From contig NZ_CP007161.1 of NCBI RefSeq assembly GCF_000725285.1, positions 2,022,213 to 2,086,212 on the forward strand: 64,000 nucleotides of DNA. Reading direction: 5' to 3'. Shown piece by piece: positions 8,175 through 16,758 of this stretch. Source of the stretch: Virgibacillus sp. SK37 (lineage in GTDB: Bacteria > Bacillota > Bacilli > Bacillales > Amphibacillaceae). The notes below the pieces were generated by a model, which did no database searches, was not told the origin of the DNA, and saw only the letters and a list, made by a program, of their open reading frames with translations. Position 1 is the first letter of the stretch. Each line of letters starts with the position of its first letter. Position numbers and translations under genes: made by a program.

Positions 8175-8203
8175 TTACGTTTATGTTACAGGAATGATAT
8201 AAT
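8175..8203 (+). promoter_or_regulatory. Sigma-A promoter of thyA
   Basis: TTACGT, 17 bases, TATAAT, with the thyA start 39 bases downstream. The -10 is perfect and the -35 is weak. Confidence 0.55.
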
Positions 8204-8242
8204 ACATCCAGTTGATATCTTAATTTAGATGGAGGTATAACC

Positions 8243-9199
8243 ATGGTGAGTGGTGAAGAGGCATACTTAAACTTGTGTAATTACATATTGAAAAATGGAA
8301 ATGAAAAAGAAGATCGTACAAATACCGGTACCATATCTGTATTTGGACATCAAATGAGGTTTGATCTGAGTAAAGGGTTTCCGTTATTAACAACAAAAAA
8401 AGTCCCTTTTCGTTTAGTTGCCAGTGAACTTCTCTGGTTTATAAAAGGTGATACGAATATTCGTTATCTACTGGAAAACAATAATAATATATGGAACGAG
8501 TGGGCATTTGAAAGATGGGTTAAAAGTTCAGAGTACACTGGTCCGGATATGAGTGATTTTGGGAATAGAGCACAGAAGGATCCTGAGTTTAAAGAACTTT
8601 ATCTAAAACAAATGGAATATTTTAAAGAAAAAATACTCACAGATGAGAACTTTGCTGAGTTGTATGGTGAACTTGGAGCAGTATATGGAAAGCAGTGGAG
8701 ACAATGGAAAACAACGAGAGGTGAAACGATTGATCAGCTAAAAGAGGTTATTACATCTATTCGTGAAAATCCAGATTCCAGACGTCACATTGTTTCAGCC
8801 TGGAATCCTGAGGATGTTCCAAGCATGGCGTTACCTCCATGTCATACACTGTTTCAGTTTTATGTAGCTGATGGCAAGTTATCATGTCAGCTTTATCAGC
8901 GAAGTGCAGATGTTTTTCTCGGTGTTCCTTTTAATATTGCAAGCTATGCACTACTAACACACTTAATTGCCCATGAATGTGGTTTGGAAGTAGGGGAATT
9001 TGTTCATACTCTAGGAGATGCCCACATTTATTCAAATCATATTGCGCAAGTAAAGACACAACTAAGCCGTGATATTAAAACGCAACCACATCTTTTCTTC
9101 AATAAAGAGAAGGAATCAATTTTTGATTTTGAGTTAGAGGATTTTGAATTAAGGAATTATAATCCTCATCCTGCAATTAAAGCACCTATAGCAGTTTAA
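8243..9199 (+). CDS. thyA: Thymidylate synthase
   Basis: 318 residues, the long form of ThyA with an insert near residues 90-145 ([16 protein letters not shown] and following), as seen in lactobacilli, staphylococci and many bacilli. It methylates dUMP to dTMP using methylene-THF and releases dihydrofolate. The active-site Cys is residue 200 in [10 protein letters not shown]; the folate and dUMP-binding [14 protein letters not shown] and [12 protein letters not shown] motifs are intact. ATG follows GGAGG by seven bases. Dihydrofolate reductase is 29 bases downstream, the classic pairing that recycles its product. A sigma-A promoter is visible upstream. Confidence 0.98.
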   Translation: MVSGEEAYLNLCNYILKNGNEKEDRTNTGTISVFGHQMRFDLSKGFPLLTTKKVPFRLVASELLWFIKGDTNIRYLLENNNNIWNEWAFERWVKSSEYTGPDMSDFGNRAQKDPEFKELYLKQMEYFKEKILTDENFAELYGELGAVYGKQWRQWKTTRGETIDQLKEVITSIRENPDSRRHIVSAWNPEDVPSMALPPCHTLFQFYVADGKLSCQLYQRSADVFLGVPFNIASYALLTHLIAHECGLEVGEFVHTLGDAHIYSNHIAQVKTQLSRDIKTQPHLFFNKEKESIFDFELEDFELRNYNPHPAIKAPIAV

Positions 9200-9228
9200 T
9201 ATACATTTATGGAAAGGTGGAGATCTTA

Positions 9229-9714
9229 ATGATTTCCTTATTAGTTGCAATGGACAAGAACCATGTGATCGGGCATAATAACGGGATGCCATGGCATTTA
9301 CCTAAGGATCTTCGCTTTTTTAAAGAGAAAACTACGGGGCAAACAATAATTATGGGAAGAAAAACGTTTGACTCTATGGGAGGCTCCTTGCCAAATCGTA
9401 AAAATGTTGTTATTTCAAGAAATAAAAAGTTAAAGAATGAGGTAGAAGTTATTCATGATTTAGAAACGGTAAAAGAGTGGAATAGGCAGCATCCAGAGCA
9501 AGAGTTTTTCGTGATTGGTGGCGGAAATATATTTAAACAGGCACTGCCGTTTGCTGATCGTATGTATATAACATGGATTGATGAAGAGTTTGAAGGAGAT
9601 ACTTATTTCCCAACCTTTTCAGATGAGGAATGGAACCTAACCTCTAAAACAAAAGGCGAAAAAAATGAGACCAATCCATACGACTACTATTTTTTACAAT
9701 ATGACCGAAAGTAG
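9229..9714 (+). CDS. folA: Dihydrofolate reductase
   Basis: 161 residues, normal length. It reduces dihydrofolate to THF with NADPH. Hallmarks: VAMDKNHVIGHNNGMPWHLPKD with the active-site acidic residue in LPKDLRFFK, IIMGRKTFDSMG for NADPH, and FVIGGGNIFKQALP. The start is the ATG at 9229, after AAAGGTGGAG; the GTG at 9217 lies inside that ribosome binding site. It follows thyA in the same transcript, and mobA begins 19 bases after its stop. Confidence 0.97.
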   Translation: MISLLVAMDKNHVIGHNNGMPWHLPKDLRFFKEKTTGQTIIMGRKTFDSMGGSLPNRKNVVISRNKKLKNEVEVIHDLETVKEWNRQHPEQEFFVIGGGNIFKQALPFADRMYITWIDEEFEGDTYFPTFSDEEWNLTSKTKGEKNETNPYDYYFLQYDRK

Positions 9715-9733
9715 ACCTATTGGGGGAGTTTTC

Positions 9734-10312
9734 ATGCTAAAACAGGGTATTATTTTGGCTGGTGGCAAGTCCTCAAGGATGGGTACAAATAAATCATTGT
9801 TACCCTTGGGGGGAAAAACCAGTATTGAGCATATCTTCAGTGAAATGAGTTCATTTACAGATGAAATTACTATTGTGGCAAATGACCCAACCCTATACCG
9901 TTTTTTGAATACAGATATTGTAGCTGACAGATATACAGGGAAAGGACCTCTTGCCGGAATTGAAAGTGCTATGTATTACAAAAAAGCAGATCTTTATTTC
10001 GTTGCTGCTTGCGATATGCCATTTGTGAATAAGAATGTATACGGTTGGTTACAGAAGCAGATTTCGCATCATAGTGCATCTGTGCCTATTTTTAATGAAA
10101 AAATACATCCATTGGCTGGTGTCTATAAACGTGAGGTATTACCGAAAATCCAGGAACAGTTGGTACAAAATAATCTTCGGGTGAAAAGCTTTTTCGAACA
10201 TATCGACATAAAGTATGTAGAAGATTATGATGATATTCCTAGAGAAGTGCTTGAAAAACATTTCTTTAATATGAATGATCCAGATCAATACAGCGAAGCA
10301 AAATCATTTTAA
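9734..10312 (+). CDS. mobA: Molybdenum cofactor guanylyltransferase
   Basis: 192 residues. It attaches GMP to molybdopterin to make the MGD form used by enzymes such as NarG. The nucleotide-binding motif ILAGGKSSRMGTNKSLLPL is at the N-terminus, GPLAGIESAM and the metal-binding AACDMPFV follow, and PLAGVYKREVLP closes the core. The chosen ATG follows GGGGGAG by five bases; an in-frame start at 9665 would overlap the reductase gene. It is transcribed after thyA-folA, and the narGHJI cluster 7 kb away is the only molybdoenzyme in the window that needs its product. Confidence 0.92.
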   Translation: MLKQGIILAGGKSSRMGTNKSLLPLGGKTSIEHIFSEMSSFTDEITIVANDPTLYRFLNTDIVADRYTGKGPLAGIESAMYYKKADLYFVAACDMPFVNKNVYGWLQKQISHHSASVPIFNEKIHPLAGVYKREVLPKIQEQLVQNNLRVKSFFEHIDIKYVEDYDDIPREVLEKHFFNMNDPDQYSEAKSF

Positions 10313-10457
10313 ACTTGTTTACTTAATTTAAATCATGTTAAACTATAAACGTTTCGAGTTTGATCTATGAACGTTTTATGTATTTTTTAAAAATAAAATA
10401 TACGTAATTGGAAATTTGCACTATAATAACGGTATCATATAAAAAGAAGGTGCTTAC

Positions 10458-10664
10458 ATGTTTTCAAGTATCGGGATCCCCGGATTGATTTTAATATTAA
10501 TAATTGCTTTAATTGTTTTTGGACCTAAAAAGCTACCTGAGATTGGGAAAGCGGCTGGTCAGACATTACGTGAGTTTAAAAAATCTACCAGTAGTTTAAC
10601 TAGTGACGTAGCAGATGAATTTCAAGACACAAAAGAAATTATCCAAGGGAATAAAGGAAAATAA
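10458..10664 (+). CDS. tatA: Twin-arginine translocase TatA (first copy)
   Basis: 68 residues: one N-terminal membrane helix (about 4-21), a hinge [12 protein letters not shown], then an amphipathic helix LREFKKST and a charged tail. TatA forms the channel-like part of the Tat pathway for folded proteins. A second tatA lies 17 bases downstream, and tatC follows, so all Tat parts needed in a minimal TatAC system are here. ATG follows GAAGGTG. A likely -10 (TATAAT at about 10425) is present upstream but no good -35. Confidence 0.93.
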   Translation: MFSSIGIPGLILILIIALIVFGPKKLPEIGKAAGQTLREFKKSTSSLTSDVADEFQDTKEIIQGNKGK

Positions 10665-10681
10665 TTTTGGAGTGATAATTT

Positions 10682-10870
10682 ATGTTTAGTAGTATTGGTA
10701 TGCCGGGATTAATACTTATCCTCGTGATTGCTCTTGTAGTGTTCGGTCCCTCAAAATTACCTGAGATTGGTAAAGCCTTTGGCAGCTCTCTGAGAGAATT
10801 TAAAAATGCTACAAAGGATATTGTTTCTGATGAAAGTACGTCAACTAAAAGTGACCATTCTAAGGAATGA
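10682..10870 (+). CDS. tatA: Twin-arginine translocase TatA (second copy)
   Basis: 62 residues, a close paralogue of the preceding gene: [20 protein letters not shown] then [12 protein letters not shown] and LREFKNAT. The tails differ, this one being Ser/Thr-rich. The tandem duplication is recent enough for the first 35 residues to be almost the same. It starts 17 bases after the first tatA and is followed by a hairpin with a T-run before tatC, which should make both tatA copies more abundant than tatC. Confidence 0.93.
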   Translation: MFSSIGMPGLILILVIALVVFGPSKLPEIGKAFGSSLREFKNATKDIVSDESTSTKSDHSKE

Positions 10871-10877
10871 GCTAAGG

Positions 10878-10910
10878 AAGGTGTAAGGCATACCCTTGCA
10901 TCTTCTTTTA
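10878..10910 (+). terminator. Intra-operon terminator between tatA2 and tatC
   Basis: AAGGTGTAAGG pairs with CCTTGCATCTT (11 pairs, two G-U) around CATAC, followed by CTTTTATATT. It sits in the 72-base gap ahead of tatC and could be leaky. Confidence 0.6.
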
Positions 10911-10942
10911 TATTGGATATAGAGTAGTAGAGGGGTGGAAGA

Positions 10943-11698
10943 ATGTCTGATAACGGTGCTCAGATTGATAAAGAAATGAATCTAACAGGACACTTATCCG
11001 AATTAAGAAACAGATTAATTGTGACTGCTTTATTCTTTCTTGCTTTCTTTATTGTCGGATTTATTTTTGTTAAAGATATTTATTGGTTTTTCGTTAATGA
11101 TCTGGATTTCAAGTTGACAGTTATTAGTCCAGGGGAAATTATCTGGATTCATTTTACTATGGCAGGTCTGGTAGCAATTGCAGCTACATTGCCATTATTA
11201 GCGCTTCAAGTATGGTTATTTATCAAACCAGGGTTGACTCCCAATGAGCGAAAAGCATCTCTTGCATATATTCCTGCTGTGTTTGTATTATTCATTGTTG
11301 GTTTGGTCTTTGGCTATATTATGTTCATAAAACTAATTCTTCCTTTTTTACTTTCATTAAATAGTGGTATGTTTAATGAAATGTTTACTGTGGATAAATA
11401 CTTTAGATTTTTGCTTCGAATTACCTTGCCATTTGCACTGTTATTTGAAATACCAATTATTGCTATGTTTTTGACTGCTTTAGGTGTACTGACTCCTGAT
11501 TTCATGAGAAAAACAAGAAAATACGCGTATTTGATTCTAGTTATTATCGGCACAATTGTAACCCCCCCTGATTTTGTATTGCAGTTGGTAGTGGCAGTTC
11601 CGTTAATTATTTTATATGAAATTAGTATTTATCTTGCCGCAATTGTATACCGTAGAAAACTGAAAAAGCATGAAGAGTTTATGCGTGAGGAGAGCTAA
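10943..11698 (+). CDS. tatC: Twin-arginine translocase subunit TatC
   Basis: 251 residues with six membrane helices. TatC recognises the twin-arginine signal peptide. The N-terminal HLSELRNRLI motif, with the conserved Glu and the Arg pair, and the first external loop are intact. The later FEIPIIAMFL and TPPDFVLQLVVAVPLIILYEISI regions are typical. ATG follows GAGGGGTGG. It is the third Tat gene in the row. Candidate Tat cargo is not evident within the window. Confidence 0.96.
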   Translation: MSDNGAQIDKEMNLTGHLSELRNRLIVTALFFLAFFIVGFIFVKDIYWFFVNDLDFKLTVISPGEIIWIHFTMAGLVAIAATLPLLALQVWLFIKPGLTPNERKASLAYIPAVFVLFIVGLVFGYIMFIKLILPFLLSLNSGMFNEMFTVDKYFRFLLRITLPFALLFEIPIIAMFLTALGVLTPDFMRKTRKYAYLILVIIGTIVTPPDFVLQLVVAVPLIILYEISIYLAAIVYRRKLKKHEEFMREES

Positions 11699-11718
11699 TA
11701 TCAAAGAGGTGAAAAACG

Positions 11719-11931
11719 ATGCGATCTTTTTATCATTTTTTAATGACTTATCGAGGTAAAAAGCAACCAGACGATAAATCTTTACTCGCTGACTGGGCTT
11801 TTTCGGACCATAACTTTCCCAAACACTCTACTGACTATAATGAAATTAGTGATTATTTGGAGTGGAACAGTCCTTTTACAAACGCCTTGCGTGTTTTTGA
11901 TGAACTATGGGAAATCTATTCAAACAGATAA
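11719..11931 (+). CDS. YozE family protein (UPF0346)
   Basis: 70 residues, starting MRSFYHFLMTYRG, with the family's HNFPKHSTDYNEISDYLEWN core. The fold in this family is a small SAM-like helix bundle; the function is unknown. It starts 20 bases after tatC, with GAGGTG as ribosome binding site, and is followed by a strong terminator, so it may be the last gene of the tat transcript. Confidence 0.85.
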   Translation: MRSFYHFLMTYRGKKQPDDKSLLADWAFSDHNFPKHSTDYNEISDYLEWNSPFTNALRVFDELWEIYSNR

Positions 11932-11937
11932 CTATTG

Positions 11938-11971
11938 AAAGCACTGGCAGATTAAGTAAGCCAGTGCTTTT
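11938..11971 (+). terminator. Terminator after the yozE-like gene
   Basis: AAAGCACTGGC and GCCAGTGCTTT form an 11-base perfect stem, followed by T residues. Confidence 0.85.
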
Positions 11972-12097
11972 AAGATTACGATGTATAAAAATTATAAAAT
12001 CTCGAGCTTTACTATGACCTTATGCATAAACAGCAAAGCTCACAATGTATTATTTCTACGCTCATTCCAGCAAACAGCAAAACCTCTGTTTAAATCC

Positions 12098-12415
12098 TTA
12101 CCTTGCATCAACAATATCCATTAGACAAATGGAATACTTCTCTCCATTATGAAGTAATATTTTTTGATTTATTTCATCTATTTTTTTAATAACTCCACTA
12201 TAATTGCTAATCGTATCATTATGGTATACGCTCACCGTGATGATTTTTTGATTTTTATAGTACAAACCGATTACTTCGTTTAACCTTTCCTTTTCTTGTT
12301 CATCTAGTAGTGGTCTTGCTTCTTTTTTGTCTTCTGCCCACATGGTTTTAAGCAATTCTGCATGCTCTGGGAGCATCATGGACGACCATTTAATATTTCC
12401 TCTATCTTGAACCAT
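12098..12415 (-). CDS. YolD-like protein
   Basis: 105 residues: MVQDRGNIKWSSMMLPEHAELLK is the conserved YolD opening. YolD genes normally sit next to a Y-family DNA polymerase (UvrX/YqjW) and belong to the SOS response; no polymerase gene is adjacent here. The start at 12415 follows GAGGTGG; a longer frame to 12508 would cover the promoter. A good promoter with a LexA-like box between -35 and -10 lies directly upstream, which supports damage induction. Confidence 0.8.
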   Translation of the reverse strand: MVQDRGNIKWSSMMLPEHAELLKTMWAEDKKEARPLLDEQEKERLNEVIGLYYKNQKIITVSVYHNDTISNYSGVIKKIDEINQKILLHNGEKYSICLMDIVDAR

Positions 12416-12433
12416 AATTACCACCTCATTTTC

Positions 12434-12463
12434 ATTATAAGCAAACACACGTTCTTTTATCAA
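12434..12463 (-). promoter_or_regulatory. SOS-type promoter of yolD with LexA (DinR) box
   Basis: On the minus strand TTGATA, 18 bases, TATAAT. The spacer holds AGAACGTGTGTTTG (12442-12455), matching the Bacillus LexA consensus CGAACRNRYGTTYG-like operator at all but the outer positions. Repressor binding there would block RNA polymerase. The 5' leader is only about 12 bases. Confidence 0.7.
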
Positions 12464-12772
12464 CAAAAAAAGAATTAGTTTCATATATTTAAACAAACGT
12501 TTGATCAATTAACTGATAATATAGATTAATAAAGGAATCTTCTTATCAACCTGTGTTTAATGCAAGATCTCTACAAGATATTCTCTAATTCGCTAAAATA
12601 TTCTCGAATGGCTTACAATTTGTTGATTCATGCGGTTGCCCGGGAAATATTTTTCATTATTTCCTGTTAAGTGAGGAAACTATTCATATAGACAAATGTA
12701 AGATGCCTACACAATTAATAATCCACAGCGTACAATAACCTAGATGAACGCTTTGAATAGGGAGGATCTGTT

Positions 12773-13261
12773 ATGTTTACCCCGAATCAAAATAGAATGG
12801 GCTTACAACCCTATCGTAACTTAGAAAGACAAACTAATTTTCTTATGCCTTCACAGCCGGTGAATTACCCCGAGAGACAGAAAGGACTCCAATCAATAAT
12901 TAGCAGATTTATAAGGCCAAAGGGAAGCATTGGTGCTGTAAATCCTACAGCTGTCACCACTTCAACTCTCACAACAAGCGGAGGGATAACAAGCAAGTTA
13001 GATCATGTGCAGAATATATTAAAAATGGTACAAACAACGACCCCACTCATACAAGAATATGGTCCGATGGTAAAAAACCTGCCTGCCATGTATCGGATGA
13101 TGAAGGCATTTAAAGATATGGAAAATATAGAAGAAACAACAGACAATGAAGGGGGAGAGGAAGACGAAATATCGCTTGAGAGTATCCAAGCCGAATCAGA
13201 TGAACAAATAATTTTAAAAAAAGATACCCAGGGTATTTCTCAACCAAAATTATATATCTAA
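12773..13261 (+). CDS. YqfQ/VrrA family protein
   Basis: 162 residues. The conserved part is TPLIQEYGPMVKNLPAMYRMMKAFKDM (about 90-116), typical of the YqfQ (VrrA-like) family found in spore formers. The N-terminus is rich in Pro, Gln and Asn and the C-terminus is acidic. No signal peptide or membrane helix is seen. The family is often linked to spores, but a precise role is not known. ATG follows GGGAGGA. It stands alone, 75 bases ahead of msrAB. Confidence 0.65.
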   Translation: MFTPNQNRMGLQPYRNLERQTNFLMPSQPVNYPERQKGLQSIISRFIRPKGSIGAVNPTAVTTSTLTTSGGITSKLDHVQNILKMVQTTTPLIQEYGPMVKNLPAMYRMMKAFKDMENIEETTDNEGGEEDEISLESIQAESDEQIILKKDTQGISQPKLYI

Positions 13262-13336
13262 CAGTTGAAACTTGATTTTTCTCCTAATAAACGAAAAAAT
13301 AGAGGTAGTATAGATAAAGGAATGGAGGCAGATAAA

Positions 13337-14305
13337 ATGAAGGAAAATATAGAATTGGCTACATTTGCAGGGGGATGTTTCTGGTGTATGGTTGAACCGT
13401 TTGATAGAAGACCGGGTATCGTCAAATTAGTATCGGGATATACCGGTGGCGATATAGCTAACCCAACGTATGAGCAGGTTTGTTCAAATAAAACTGGCCA
13501 CGTGGAAGCAGTACAAATAACTTTTGACCCAGCTATTATGTCCTTTGAGCAGCTTGTTGACACATTTTGGCAGCAAATTGACCCGACAGATGCTGGCGGC
13601 CAATTCAATGACAGAGGGGATTCCTATCAAACAGTGATTTTTTATCATAATGAACAGCAGCGCCAAATAGCAGAAGCTTCCAAACAACAATTGAATAACA
13701 GTGGAAAATTTGATCAACCAATTGCTACAAAGATACTACCTGCCAAGCCTTTTTACGAAGCGGAAGAGAAGCATCAGGATTATTACAAAAAGCAGTCCTT
13801 CCATTACCGTCTATATAAGAAAGGGTCTGGAAGAGAAGATTTTATCAATTCAACCTGGAAGCCGAAATTAGAAAAAAGTGAACTAAAGAAAAAATTGACT
13901 CCTACTCAGTATCAAGTTACACAGGAGAATGGAACAGAAAGACCCTTCCAAAATGAATATTGGGATAATGAAGAAGATGGTATATACGTGGACATAGTTT
14001 CTGGTGACGTGTTATTCTCTTCTAAGGATAAATTTGATGCAGGTTGCGGGTGGCCGAGCTTTACCAAACCAGTTGATCATTACCATATTAAAGAGAACAC
14101 AGATACGACCCATGGGATGATTCGTACAGAAGTCAGGAGTAAAAATGCCGACTCTCATTTGGGTCATGTGTTCAATGATGGTCCCAAAGAAGCTGGGGGG
14201 TTACGTTATTGCATGAACTCTGCAGCCATGCGATTTATACCAAAACATAAGATGGATGAGGAAGGATACGGACAATTCCATTATTTATTTAATTCGTCTA
14301 ATTGA
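13337..14305 (+). CDS. msrAB: Fused peptide methionine sulfoxide reductase MsrA-MsrB
   Basis: 322 residues with both reductases in one chain. MsrA (about 1-160) has the catalytic Cys14 in GGCFWC and reduces the S form of methionine sulfoxide. MsrB (about 180-318) has catalytic Cys292 in [11 protein letters not shown] and reduces the R form; the zinc CxxC pairs of some MsrB proteins are missing. B. subtilis has two separate genes. The ATG at 13337 follows GGAGG; the frame opens earlier, at 13265, without a ribosome binding site. A small DUF6501 gene follows at 36 bases. Confidence 0.96.
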   Translation: MKENIELATFAGGCFWCMVEPFDRRPGIVKLVSGYTGGDIANPTYEQVCSNKTGHVEAVQITFDPAIMSFEQLVDTFWQQIDPTDAGGQFNDRGDSYQTVIFYHNEQQRQIAEASKQQLNNSGKFDQPIATKILPAKPFYEAEEKHQDYYKKQSFHYRLYKKGSGREDFINSTWKPKLEKSELKKKLTPTQYQVTQENGTERPFQNEYWDNEEDGIYVDIVSGDVLFSSKDKFDAGCGWPSFTKPVDHYHIKENTDTTHGMIRTEVRSKNADSHLGHVFNDGPKEAGGLRYCMNSAAMRFIPKHKMDEEGYGQFHYLFNSSN

Positions 14306-14341
14306 TTATAATATTATTATGTAAACACGGAGGAAATGTAA

Positions 14342-14548
14342 ATGATTCACTTAAATTGGGAAAATAAAGAAACCATCAAACAAATTGAATGTGTGCATGT
14401 AGATGCCAAGAAATTTATTGTGCATGATAAACTTACACCTGGAAAGAAGTACGATGTAAAGAATGAAACGGATGAATTTTACTTTATTATTGATAATAGC
14501 AATCGCATCGGTGGATTCTTAAAAGAGTATTTTAAAGAGATAGGTTAA
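14342..14548 (+). CDS. DUF6501-like small protein
   Basis: 68 residues, MIHLNWENKETIKQIECVHVDA..., which I recognise as a small conserved Bacillaceae family of unknown function (DUF6501). The pattern KFIVHDKLTPGKKYDVKNETDEFYFIIDNSN suggests a small beta-rich domain. GGAGG precedes the ATG. It shares the msrAB transcript and ends in a strong two-way terminator. Confidence 0.7.
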   Translation: MIHLNWENKETIKQIECVHVDAKKFIVHDKLTPGKKYDVKNETDEFYFIIDNSNRIGGFLKEYFKEIG

Positions 14549-14583
14549 CAAAAAGCAACAGGATAGTCCTGTTGCTTTTTGTT
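14547..14583. terminator. Bidirectional terminator
   Basis: AACAAAAAGCAACAGGA and TCCTGTTGCTTTTTGTT form a perfect 17-base stem with a three-base loop. It serves the DUF6501 gene (+) and the M14 peptidase gene (-), which converge here. Confidence 0.9.
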
Positions 14584-14596
14584 AGTAAACCATAAT

Positions 14597-15787
14597 TTAC
14601 AGATATAAACTTGCAAGCATAATTCCTAAGCTTCTTTGGTAAATTTCCGGGAATTGACCAATTGGCAAGGGATTGACCCCTCTTCCTAATTCTATCGTAT
14701 AGCCGGGTTGTCTAAACTCCTGAATAAACCAATCTTTGTATCCAGCGTAACTATCAATGTATCTAATTGGTACATACCCGCTCACGCGAGCATATTCCTC
14801 AACAATTTGCTCTGAAATAGGTGGCTCCATACCTTGGAATCCCCAATAAATTTCTTCCCCTTGTGTATGAAAAGCGTTTAGAATCGAAAAGTTACGATTT
14901 TTAGCGAGTTCTGCCATAGCAATGGATTCAGGTTCAGTTAATGGCTCATACCCAGGAAAATCTCGTGGTTGAGGTGTAGTAGGCTTTCTTTCTGCCTCTG
15001 TTTCCCATAGGGCAGGATATTGGTTGTTTAAATCTACACCTCTAATATTTGCTTTCCAGTTACTGAAATCTTTCTGTTGATTATTGATTACTAATACTTC
15101 CTCCTCAAATTCTCCGGCTGCGGACGAACCCTGTAACACAAGATTAACACCATCCGGGTTAACCATTGGTACGATGGATAAAGTAGTTTCCATATATAGC
15201 GGAAGTGTAAATATACCTCGAATCGGTTCATGTGTGGTTAAGGAAAGGACATATTCATTAATAAAGCGCATAATTACAGAAACAGTAATCCACTCATTTG
15301 CATGAAAAGCTCCATTCAGATGAACTTGCTTTGTTCCATTGCCTATTTGGAGTTCAATTAGATCTTTACCCATCACGGAATTTCCAATCGATTGCTTCTT
15401 AATAAATGGGTAAATATCATGGAGTTCGTTTAGGTCAGTAACCATTTTTTCGTATGTGTAGTTATTTACATCTTTAATTATTAGTTCACTTACCTTTGTG
15501 GGTAAAAATACAGTATCTCCAATCTGCAAGTTTTGAGTGTCTACATTTGGATTCAAAAGCAATAAACTATCTACAGAAACATTATTTGTAAGAGATATCG
15601 TCCAAAACGAATCATCAGCTGATATTGTATATGATGTCTTTCTATACCCTGGTATTTGTACTATTTGACCAACCGCAAGCTCTTCTGGACTAATTTCTGG
15701 GTTTGAATTTTCGATCAAGATCAATGGAATTCCAAATAACTGGCTATAATACCAGTAAGTGTCTCCATTACGTACCTTAATTTCCAT
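14597..15787 (-). CDS. M14 zinc carboxypeptidase with two LysM domains (gamma-D-Glu-diamino acid endopeptidase type)
   Basis: 396 residues. Two LysM domains (about 1-48 and 50-96) bind the glycan of the cell wall; the rest (about 105-396) is a peptidase M14 domain. Zinc-binding residues are in FHANEW and the catalytic Glu in YTIELGRG near residue 365. The architecture matches Bacillus endopeptidase I, which cuts gamma-D-Glu-(L)meso-A2pm in spore cortex peptides. Like those relatives it has no signal peptide, which fits an enzyme acting in the sporangium. ATG follows AAGGAGAG. It shares a terminator with the converging DUF6501 gene. Confidence 0.92.
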   Translation of the reverse strand: MEIKVRNGDTYWYYSQLFGIPLILIENSNPEISPEELAVGQIVQIPGYRKTSYTISADDSFWTISLTNNVSVDSLLLLNPNVDTQNLQIGDTVFLPTKVSELIIKDVNNYTYEKMVTDLNELHDIYPFIKKQSIGNSVMGKDLIELQIGNGTKQVHLNGAFHANEWITVSVIMRFINEYVLSLTTHEPIRGIFTLPLYMETTLSIVPMVNPDGVNLVLQGSSAAGEFEEEVLVINNQQKDFSNWKANIRGVDLNNQYPALWETEAERKPTTPQPRDFPGYEPLTEPESIAMAELAKNRNFSILNAFHTQGEEIYWGFQGMEPPISEQIVEEYARVSGYVPIRYIDSYAGYKDWFIQEFRQPGYTIELGRGVNPLPIGQFPEIYQRSLGIMLASLYL

Positions 15788-15979
15788 GCTAATCTCTCCT
15801 TAATCTCGAATACTAATTCATATGAAGAAAACCCCAAAACATGTATGAAATAAGGAGAGATTGTTATTTAACCTCTATATCTTTTATTTTTCAAGGTGAT
15901 TGCGTTATAATAATGGTGACATAAATAAGATCATTCATCCCACTCATTTCAGAGAAGCAGTTTAAGGAGGAAAAATAAA

Positions 15980-16219
15980 TTGGCATTTATAATTACATCA
16001 CCGTGTAAAGATGAAAAAGCAGGGGAGTGCGTAGAAGTTTGCCCTGTTGATTGTATAGAAGAAGGTAAAGATATGTTTTACATTGATCCAGATATTTGTA
16101 TTGATTGCGGAGCGTGTGAAGCTGTCTGCCCGGTCGAGGCCATCTATATGGAGGATGAAGTACCGGAAGAAGAAACTGAATATATTGCTTTGAATCGAAA
16201 GTTCTTTGAAGAGCAATAA
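15980..16219 (+). CDS. Seven-iron ferredoxin (3Fe-4S/4Fe-4S)
   Basis: 79 residues, electron carrier. The first cluster motif is C9, C17, C21, C25 in SPCKDEKAGECVEVCPVDCI, with the long 7-residue spacer that gives a 3Fe-4S centre; the second is CIDCGACEAVCP for a 4Fe-4S centre. It closely resembles Bacillus 7Fe ferredoxins in length and spacing. The start is a TTG after AAGGAGG. It stands alone, with a strong terminator shared with the converging acylphosphatase gene. Confidence 0.95.
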   Translation: MAFIITSPCKDEKAGECVEVCPVDCIEEGKDMFYIDPDICIDCGACEAVCPVEAIYMEDEVPEEETEYIALNRKFFEEQ

Positions 16220-16251
16220 AAAAATCACTGTCCTCGGACAGTGATTTTTTT
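16218..16251. terminator. Bidirectional terminator
   Basis: AAAAAATCACTGTC and GACAGTGATTTTTT form a 14-base stem with a four-base loop, between converging ferredoxin (+) and acylphosphatase (-). Confidence 0.9.
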
Positions 16252-16519
16252 ATTTTATCTTAAAGTTGTTATAGCTTCTTTCTTCATCTTGGTGAATAAT
16301 TTGTACATCATCTACGCGAATAAAGTTATTGAAACCCTCTTTCATTTTCTCCAAAAATTTATCTATAACCTGTTCTTTCCCCTGTACCTCCAATTTAACG
16401 GTGCCGTCGTCCTGATTTTGCACCCAACCTGTTATCTCATTTATATCAGCATACTGCTTAGCAGCATTACGAAATCCAACTCCCTGTACCTTTCCGCTTA
16501 CTAATAGAATTAATCTCAT
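16250..16519 (-). CDS. acyP: Acylphosphatase
   Basis: 89 residues, normal length. It hydrolyses acyl phosphates such as acetyl phosphate. Signature GKVQGVGFRNAA carries the substrate-binding Arg; the catalytic Asn is in GWVQNQDDGTV. The start MRLILLVSGK follows a GAGGTGAC ribosome binding site. It is a single-gene unit, upstream of and divergent from the nar promoter region. Confidence 0.95.
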   Translation of the reverse strand: MRLILLVSGKVQGVGFRNAAKQYADINEITGWVQNQDDGTVKLEVQGKEQVIDKFLEKMKEGFNNFIRVDDVQIIHQDEERSYNNFKIK

Positions 16520-16604
16520 AAAAAGTCACCTCAATTCATTCTTCTTATAACTAAATAACCTAAACAGGGTCTATTTAAACTACTTATCAAAAATTATAAA
16601 ATAG

Positions 16605-16643
16605 TGTGAGGATGATCACATTATTTAGAATATTTAATATAAT
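16605..16643 (+). promoter_or_regulatory. FNR-dependent promoter of the nar operon
   Basis: A perfect TGTGA-N6-TCACA palindrome at 16605-16620 is followed by a perfect -10, TATAAT, at 16638-16643. The box centre is about 25-30 bases upstream of the -10, placing it close to -41.5 as in class II activation by FNR. No fnr gene is in the window. The 5' leader to the hemerythrin gene is about 110 bases. Confidence 0.8.
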
Positions 16644-16758
16644 TGTTTGTTCTGAAATTTCATTAGTGGTATGCTGAAAATACGGGATATAAATGGAAAA
16701 TCATAGTATTTTTTTTCGAAAAACTAGAAATAATACTAAGAATTAGGGAGGGATTAAC

